A DNA stretch of 10,120 bases. It comes from CAZQYB01 sp964597535. Lineage in GTDB: Bacteria > Planctomycetota > Phycisphaerae > Sedimentisphaerales > Anaerobacaceae. Within the stretch, counting starts at the first letter, position 1. The number at the start of each line of letters is the position of its first letter. The stretch is taken from assembly GCA_964597535.1 (NCBI GenBank), contig CAZQYB010000099.1:1-10120 (forward strand), in the 5' to 3' direction. Below, one piece after another: positions 5,782-10,120 of this stretch. The notes under the pieces were generated by a model, which did no database searches, was not told the origin of the DNA, and saw only the letters and a program-made list of their open reading frames with translations. Position numbers and translations under genes: made by a program.

Positions 5782-7809
5782 ATGTATAAACGACTTATTA
5801 TTTTATCGGTGATAATTGTTGCCGCCCTCGGTGGGTTGACGGCGCTGGGATATCACGCCATTGAAAAATGGTCACAAGGCCTGAAATTGGCACGTCTGGG
5901 TGAATTTGCCGATGTAGCAGAACAAATCAGACAGGACGTCAAACGCAAGCTGGACGAGTTCATAAGCTCGGAAGAAAACCGGCGTTACACCGATTATCAA
6001 TATTATCAAGCTGACGAAAACATTACACGCGGTCAGCAGAAAATATCGATATTTAATTCGCCGCTGAGCGGTCAGCTCGAGCACGGCCTCGCGTACGGCC
6101 ACTTTCAAATCGATGCGGGTGGCAATGTTCTCACGCCGAATGACCTCCTCATACAAAATGCAGATGTAAAAAGCCTTTCTGATGAACTCTATGCCAAAGC
6201 GGTATCCAATACTATAAATATCAAGAATAGCGTGGTGCCTGCGCTGAACGGCCTGATGATAAATTCAGTTGACGCAGACGTTGACAAAAAAGCCACAGCT
6301 CTGCGCAGTACTCGATTGAAAGCGGCCAAAGAAGAGGGGCTGGCCAAAGGTCAAAGCCGGAAAAGGCGAAGAACAGAAAAAGGCCAGGAGCTTCAAGACC
6401 AAAGTGGAGCGAATTATCCTATTGAGAGTCTGGACAACAGAGACCGTAAGGCTCAGGTCATAGAGCAGCTCAACGTTGTTTTTCAAACCAATATAGCCGC
6501 TAATACCAGTAATGCCGACGGCGGCGGAATACAAATAGATGATTGGTCATCCCACCTCGACCAGCAGCAACAAGCACGGATGTCCAGGCAGGCAGAACAA
6601 AGCCGCGAGCCGGAAGTTGATGCCGACAATATAAATGCCTTGCTTAATGAGCAACAACTGGCAGTTCAGGGTAATATGGATGAAACCGTGCAGGTCACGA
6701 TTGAGCCGTTTGTCCCGCTGATTGTTCCACAAAACGCTAATGACCAATCGATATTTGACGGCCAGGTGTTCCTGGTAAGGCATGTGCGAATCGAGGACAG
6801 GCACTTTTGGCAGGGATTTCAGCTTAATGAGGCCAGGTTAATCTACGAGGTAAAAGAGTCCGCTAACCACCTTATGCGCGAAGGTATGAGCTTTGAAGTG
6901 ACGCAAACTGAAAAGGAAGGTGAAGACACCGCCTATAGAGCAACTCTCGATTTTGGCTTTGGGAATTTGATATTGGATTTTAAGGATAATCCTGCTTTGA
7001 TTGGCAGACAAATAACTCAGTTGCGCATTTGGTATTTCAGTATTATTGCGATTGTGCTCTTGGCGGCGACGCTGGGACTGGCAAGCTTATGGCGCAATGT
7101 GCGGGCGCAAATCAAGCTGGCACAAAAAAAGGATGACTTTATATCGGCTGTCTCGCACGAACTCAGAACACCTCTGACTTCAATACGAATGTACTCGGAA
7201 ATGCTCGAAAAAGACTGGGTAAAATCGAAGGATAAACTCGCTGAATATTACAGAAGTATGCGGCAGGAGAGCGAGAGACTCAGCCGACTGATAGAGAACA
7301 TGCTTGACTTCTCACGCATCCAAAGGGGACGTAAAAAATATACGTTCAGCATAGGCGACTTAAACAAATGCATCGAAGGTGTGGTCGAAATGATGGCGCC
7401 CTATGCGGCACAGAACGGCTTTTCGATAAAAACACATCTCGAACAGCTTGAGCAAACAGCTTTTGACAGCGACGCCGTAAAGCAGATAGTAGTCAACCTG
7501 CTGGACAACGCAATCAAATATGCCCGAAATGCAGATGATAAGATTGTTACAGTCCGGACCAGGAGCGACGGGCAATTCGTCTTCATTGAGGTCGAAGACC
7601 ATGGGCCGGGCGTGCCACATCGGCAACGTAAGAAAATCTTTGAGGAGTTCTATCGCACCGATGCCGAAGCTACGCGTGAAACCGCTGGAACGGGTCTCGG
7701 CCTTGCACTGGTCAAAAAATTCGCCCAGGCACACAACGGCTTTGTGGAAATATTGACCGCCAGGCCGGCGGGTGTAATTTTCCGCGTCGGCTTGGCCACG
7801 CAAAGTTAG
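5782..7809 (+). CDS. Membrane sensor histidine kinase, large periplasmic domain
   Basis: A 675-aa sensor kinase, the likely partner of the regulator just upstream. TM1 covers residues about 4-24 and TM2 about 416-437, leaving roughly 390 residues outside the cytoplasm, far more than in a typical PhoR- or EnvZ-type kinase. The sensor contains a basic, probably disordered stretch (about 178-200, with KRRR), a Gln-rich segment (261-264 and beyond) and a better-ordered part from about 300 (VQVTIEPFVPLIVP, FDGQVFLVRHVRIEDRHFWQGF). Only some 10 residues separate TM2 from the DHp helix, so no HAMP domain fits. The DHp domain carries the phospho-accepting H459 in SHELRTPL. The ATPase domain has N576 (NLLDNAIKY), D606 (DHGPGVP) and GTGLGL at 636-641. 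All catalytic motifs are intact. The Shine-Dalgarno AGGAC is 12 nt from the ATG, so translation may depend on the upstream gene. The signal sensed is unknown. Confidence 0.93.
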   Translation: MYKRLIILSVIIVAALGGLTALGYHAIEKWSQGLKLARLGEFADVAEQIRQDVKRKLDEFISSEENRRYTDYQYYQADENITRGQQKISIFNSPLSGQLEHGLAYGHFQIDAGGNVLTPNDLLIQNADVKSLSDELYAKAVSNTINIKNSVVPALNGLMINSVDADVDKKATALRSTRLKAAKEEGLAKGQSRKRRRTEKGQELQDQSGANYPIESLDNRDRKAQVIEQLNVVFQTNIAANTSNADGGGIQIDDWSSHLDQQQQARMSRQAEQSREPEVDADNINALLNEQQLAVQGNMDETVQVTIEPFVPLIVPQNANDQSIFDGQVFLVRHVRIEDRHFWQGFQLNEARLIYEVKESANHLMREGMSFEVTQTEKEGEDTAYRATLDFGFGNLILDFKDNPALIGRQITQLRIWYFSIIAIVLLAATLGLASLWRNVRAQIKLAQKKDDFISAVSHELRTPLTSIRMYSEMLEKDWVKSKDKLAEYYRSMRQESERLSRLIENMLDFSRIQRGRKKYTFSIGDLNKCIEGVVEMMAPYAAQNGFSIKTHLEQLEQTAFDSDAVKQIVVNLLDNAIKYARNADDKIVTVRTRSDGQFVFIEVEDHGPGVPHRQRKKIFEEFYRTDAEATRETAGTGLGLALVKKFAQAHNGFVEILTARPAGVIFRVGLATQS

Positions 7810-8004
7810 ACCTGACTTTTGCTCCCGTCAATCTGAATTTATCAATGTACTGGAACCACTCCTGTACTTAAGAAACCAACTGATTTGAGTACCATAGGCA
7901 ATTAAAAATCATAAGGCCCCTACAAAATAACCGAACCGGGCGGGAATGATTAGATTTGAAGACGATATTCGCCGGATAACACGGCATCACCATTGAAACT
8001 CGAC

Positions 8005-8077
8005 TGGGCCCGGAAGGATTCGAACCTTCGACCAATGGATTATGAGTCCACTGCTCTAACCGCTGAGCTACGGGCCC
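8005..8077 (-). tRNA. tRNA with CAU anticodon (Ile2 or elongator Met)
   Basis: A full 73-nt cloverleaf reads on the minus strand. The acceptor GGGCCCG/CGGGCCC is perfect. The D arm is GCTC/GAGC, the anticodon stem GTGGA/TCCAT with loop CTCATAA, and the T arm GAAGG/CCTTC with loop TTCGAAT. The discriminator is A and CCA is not encoded. A CAU anticodon fits elongator tRNA-Met or lysidine-modified tRNA-Ile2. The GACTCATAATC core followed by TTGGTC resembles E. coli ileX, but this alone does not settle the identity. It lacks the C1 mismatch and GGG/CCC anticodon-stem pairs of initiator tRNA. Confidence 0.95.
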
Positions 8078-8263
8078 TCAAACCACAACCACTTTAAATC
8101 GAACCCAAAAACATTGCAAGGAAATTCATCCCCCTGCTGTCCTACCATACACATTTTAGGCTGTGCCAAATTCCTATCAGCCGTTCCGCTATCCCGGAAT
8201 GTTCAAGCAGCCCCGAAACGCTCTGAGTCAGGTACTGCTTCCTGATAACAGACATTATGAGCT

Positions 8264-9049
8264 TTAGAAATTCTCTTGTACGTACTTGACCGCGTTGTTA
8301 AAGATTGTCATTCCGTCGGCATCTGTTTTATTCTTTAAGCGGGACCAGTGTGGATGTTGAGTTGCCCGAACGTGCCTTTCCGGATGCGGCATAAGTCCCA
8401 GGACCCGGCCTGTACCATCTGTCAGGCCGGCTACCGAATCCACTGAGCCGTTCGGATTAACAGGATAGCCGCCTTCTTCGCCGTTTTCATCTACATACTT
8501 AAACGCGACGTGTTTCTGTAACTTTAACCTCTCCAGAGTGCTTTCATCTTTCGTAACAACTTTACCCTCAGCGTGTGCGACCGGAAGATAGATTTGTCTG
8601 CCCCTCTCAATGAAAATACATCTTTCAGTCTGCGGCGCAAGGTACACCCATCGGTCTTCGAACTTGCCGCTGTCGTTATAGGTTATGGTAACATCTTCCT
8701 GGCGTCTGCTTGAACTGTCACCCGGCAAAATCCCCGTCTTGACCAGCACCTGGAACCCGTTACAGATTCCAAGCACCAGTTTCCCATCTTCTATGAATTT
8801 TCGTATCGGCTCAGAGAGATGCTGCACGACTTGATTTGCCAGAATTTTACCGGCCGCCACATCATCACCATAGCTGAACCCGCCCGGAAAAACAAGTATC
8901 TGGAATTCCTCGAGCAGTTTCTTGTCCTCGATTATCCTGTTTATATGCACACGCTGAGCTTCCGCGCCTGCCAGCTCGAGGGCGTGCTCGGTCTCCATAT
9001 CGCAGTTTATCCCCGCCGCACGCAATACTATTGCTTTCACTTGTGTCAT
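8264..9049 (-). CDS. purQ: FGAM synthase glutaminase subunit PurQ
   Basis: A 261-aa class I glutamine amidotransferase subunit of phosphoribosylformylglycinamidine synthase. It releases ammonia from glutamine for PurL in the fourth step of de novo purine synthesis, in the cytoplasm. Visible motifs are AAGINCD near the N-terminus, FPGGFSYGDD (54-63), the nucleophile C96 in LGICNGFQVL, and the H222/E224 pair in MPHPERH. It is longer than the roughly 225-aa Bacillus-type PurQ. The extra length includes residues 110-160, where the chain resembles the glutaminase domain of large PurL. I chose ATG 9049 because AAGGA lies 6 nt upstream; a TTG start at 9073 would overlap the purL stop. purL ends 17 nt upstream, so the two are surely co-transcribed and the products form a complex. 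No unusual residue changes were seen. Confidence 0.95.
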   Translation of the reverse strand: MTQVKAIVLRAAGINCDMETEHALELAGAEAQRVHINRIIEDKKLLEEFQILVFPGGFSYGDDVAAGKILANQVVQHLSEPIRKFIEDGKLVLGICNGFQVLVKTGILPGDSSSRRQEDVTITYNDSGKFEDRWVYLAPQTERCIFIERGRQIYLPVAHAEGKVVTKDESTLERLKLQKHVAFKYVDENGEEGGYPVNPNGSVDSVAGLTDGTGRVLGLMPHPERHVRATQHPHWSRLKNKTDADGMTIFNNAVKYVQENF

Positions 9050-9055
9050 TGACGG

Positions 9056-9060
9056 TCCTT
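9056..9060 (-). promoter_or_regulatory. Ribosome binding site deciding purQ start
   Basis: AAGGA on the minus strand sits 6 nt before the ATG at 9049, inside the 17-nt gap after the purL stop. It supports initiation at MTQVKAIVLRAAG rather than at the upstream in-frame TTG. Confidence 0.75.
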
Positions 9061-9066
9061 TTCCTG

Positions 9067-10120
9067 TTACCAATCAAGCGGTTCTTGCCAAGCTCGTTTG
9101 AGCTTATCCAGTTCTAATTCAATAACGGCCTCACCGCTTTCTGCTTTTATACTAAGCGTTTTGTTTGTCGTCACCTTTCCGATTTGCCCGAAGGGCAAGT
9201 TGAGCATCAGCTTCGCAAAGGCATCGTAATTTTCCGGCTCAACTTCAACGATATACCGCGAGTTTGATTCGCTGAACAGTTGTGTATCTACTCGCGAACA
9301 GTCTTTGCCTTTCGGCAGACCTCTCAGGTCCGCTTCTATACCGACCCCGCCGGCAAATGCCATCTCCGCAAGTGCCACCGCCAATCCGCCTTCGGAGCAG
9401 TCGTGGCAACTAACTGCAAGCCCCTGGGTTACTGCATCAGCTATCTTTGCAGCGATTTTCGGTGCCGTTTCCAAGTCCACCCTGGGGACATTGGCTCCGA
9501 GCTGGCTATGAATCTTGTAATAGTGAGAGCCGCCCAATTCATTTTTCGTCTCACCAACTATAAAGAGCAGATTGCCCGCTTCTTTGGCGTCCATCGTTAC
9601 GCACTTGTTAACATCATCCACTATCGATATAGCGCTTATCAGCAGCGTTGACGGAATGGAAATTTGAGTCCCATCTTCACACGAGAATTCGTTATTCAGC
9701 GAATCCTTGCCGGAAATAAACGGCGAATCAAATGCAATCGCGCCATCGTAGCACGCCTGGGCCGCCCGCACCAACGGCCCGAAAGTCTCCGCCTTCGTGC
9801 AGTTGCCCCAGCAGAAATTGTCCAGCAGTGCAACCCTGTCGGCTCGCCCGCCTACACACACAAGGTTCCTGATTGCCTCATCTATCCCAGCCAGTGCCAT
9901 CCGGTAAGGGTCAATATCGCCGTACAGCGGATTCATCCCACAGCTTATGGCAATGCCTTTGTCAGAGTCGAACTTCGGTCTTATCACCGCCGCGTCGCCG
10001 GGCCCATCGTTATTTACGCCTGTCAACGGCTTAACAACCGAGCTGCCCTGAACTTCGTGGTCATACTGACGGATTACCCATTCCTTGCTGGCGACATTAT
10101 AAGAAGAAAGAATCAGCAAA
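9067..10120 (-). CDS. purL: FGAM synthase subunit PurL, 3' part
   Basis: The C-terminal ~350 residues of the synthetase subunit of FGAM synthase, which uses ATP and ammonia to convert FGAR to FGAM in purine biosynthesis. The gene runs off the right edge, so the start is not visible; the apparent first methionine codon at the edge is just an in-frame TTG. Motifs of the second AIRS-like half are intact: ASKEWVIRQYDHEVQG, NDGPGDAAVIRP, NPLYGDIDPYRMA, DEAIRNLVCVGG, LDNFCWGN, PFISGKDSLNNEF, ELGGSHYY and the C-terminal SCHDCSEGGLAVALAEMAF. It ends in PLDW with TAA at 9069-9067. There is no glutaminase domain fused at the C-terminus; that function is supplied by purQ 17 nt downstream. Whether the missing part includes a PurS-like domain cannot be seen. 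Confidence 0.95.
   Translation of the reverse strand, partial: LLILSSYNVASKEWVIRQYDHEVQGSSVVKPLTGVNNDGPGDAAVIRPKFDSDKGIAISCGMNPLYGDIDPYRMALAGIDEAIRNLVCVGGRADRVALLDNFCWGNCTKAETFGPLVRAAQACYDGAIAFDSPFISGKDSLNNEFSCEDGTQISIPSTLLISAISIVDDVNKCVTMDAKEAGNLLFIVGETKNELGGSHYYKIHSQLGANVPRVDLETAPKIAAKIADAVTQGLAVSCHDCSEGGLAVALAEMAFAGGVGIEADLRGLPKGKDCSRVDTQLFSESNSRYIVEVEPENYDAFAKLMLNLPFGQIGKVTTNKTLSIKAESGEAVIELELDKLKRAWQEPLDW

Noticed and set aside
7864..7892. Possible terminator hairpin after the histidine kinase (GTACTTAA / TTGAGTAC)
   Set aside because: Only 8 weak AT-rich pairs with a G-U, a 13-nt loop and no following T-run; not distinguishable from chance.
8184..8199. Hairpin TTCCG...CGGAA downstream of purQ as a terminator
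   Set aside because: A 5-bp stem with no T-tract, 65 bp beyond the stop codon; unsupported.
8142..8255. 37-codon minus-strand open frame (MSVIRKQYLTQ...) just after purQ
   Set aside because: No Shine-Dalgarno site before its ATG, no recognisable sequence, and it lies in a short intergenic stretch; an open frame this short is expected by chance.

Overview
The window looks like a chromosomal segment from a Planctomycetota bacterium, most likely of the Phycisphaerae type. This is inferred from protein flavour: a decayed gene with the 'YYVN..TGND.NDG.SPETAFATIQ.AID' right-handed beta-helix signature common in that group, two secreted DUF4139-type proteins, a PurL/PurQ pair of matching style, and tRNA genes without encoded CCA. 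No taxonomic marker is present, so this is a moderate-confidence guess.

Layout. Positions 1-965 hold degraded sequence. On the minus strand there is a broken secreted-protein gene with its signal peptide, mature N-terminus and a cysteine-rich/beta-helix segment in three different frames. A tRNA-Lys(CUU) follows at 1163-1235. Next come two minus-strand genes in tandem (4887-3292, then 3206-1446). Both encode exported proteins: the second is a MuiA-family protein and the first a divergent DUF4139-like relative. Their 5' leaders are near-copies of each other, and a perfect 12-bp hairpin follows the second gene. Divergently on the plus strand lies a two-component system: an OmpR/PhoB-family response regulator (5064-5756) and a membrane sensor kinase with a very large extracytoplasmic domain and no HAMP domain (5782-7809). 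A tRNA with a CAU anticodon follows at 8005-8077 on the minus strand. The window ends in purine-biosynthesis genes on the minus strand: the 3' part of purL (runs off the right edge) and complete purQ.

How the parts relate. purL and purQ encode two subunits of FGAM synthase and are clearly co-transcribed. The DUF4139/MuiA-like pair and the two-component system share a 176-bp divergent control region. It holds a sigma70-like promoter for each direction, a 9-bp perfect inverted repeat, and a perfect 9-bp direct repeat (TTTTACAAA) with an 11-bp period. That period is the geometry expected of an OmpR/PhoB-type operator. The simplest reading is an envelope-sensing two-component system that controls itself and perhaps its secreted neighbours. 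This is inference, not shown by the sequence. I see no mobile element, CRISPR array or clearly novel defence system; the divergent kinase/DUF4139 module is the most interesting part.
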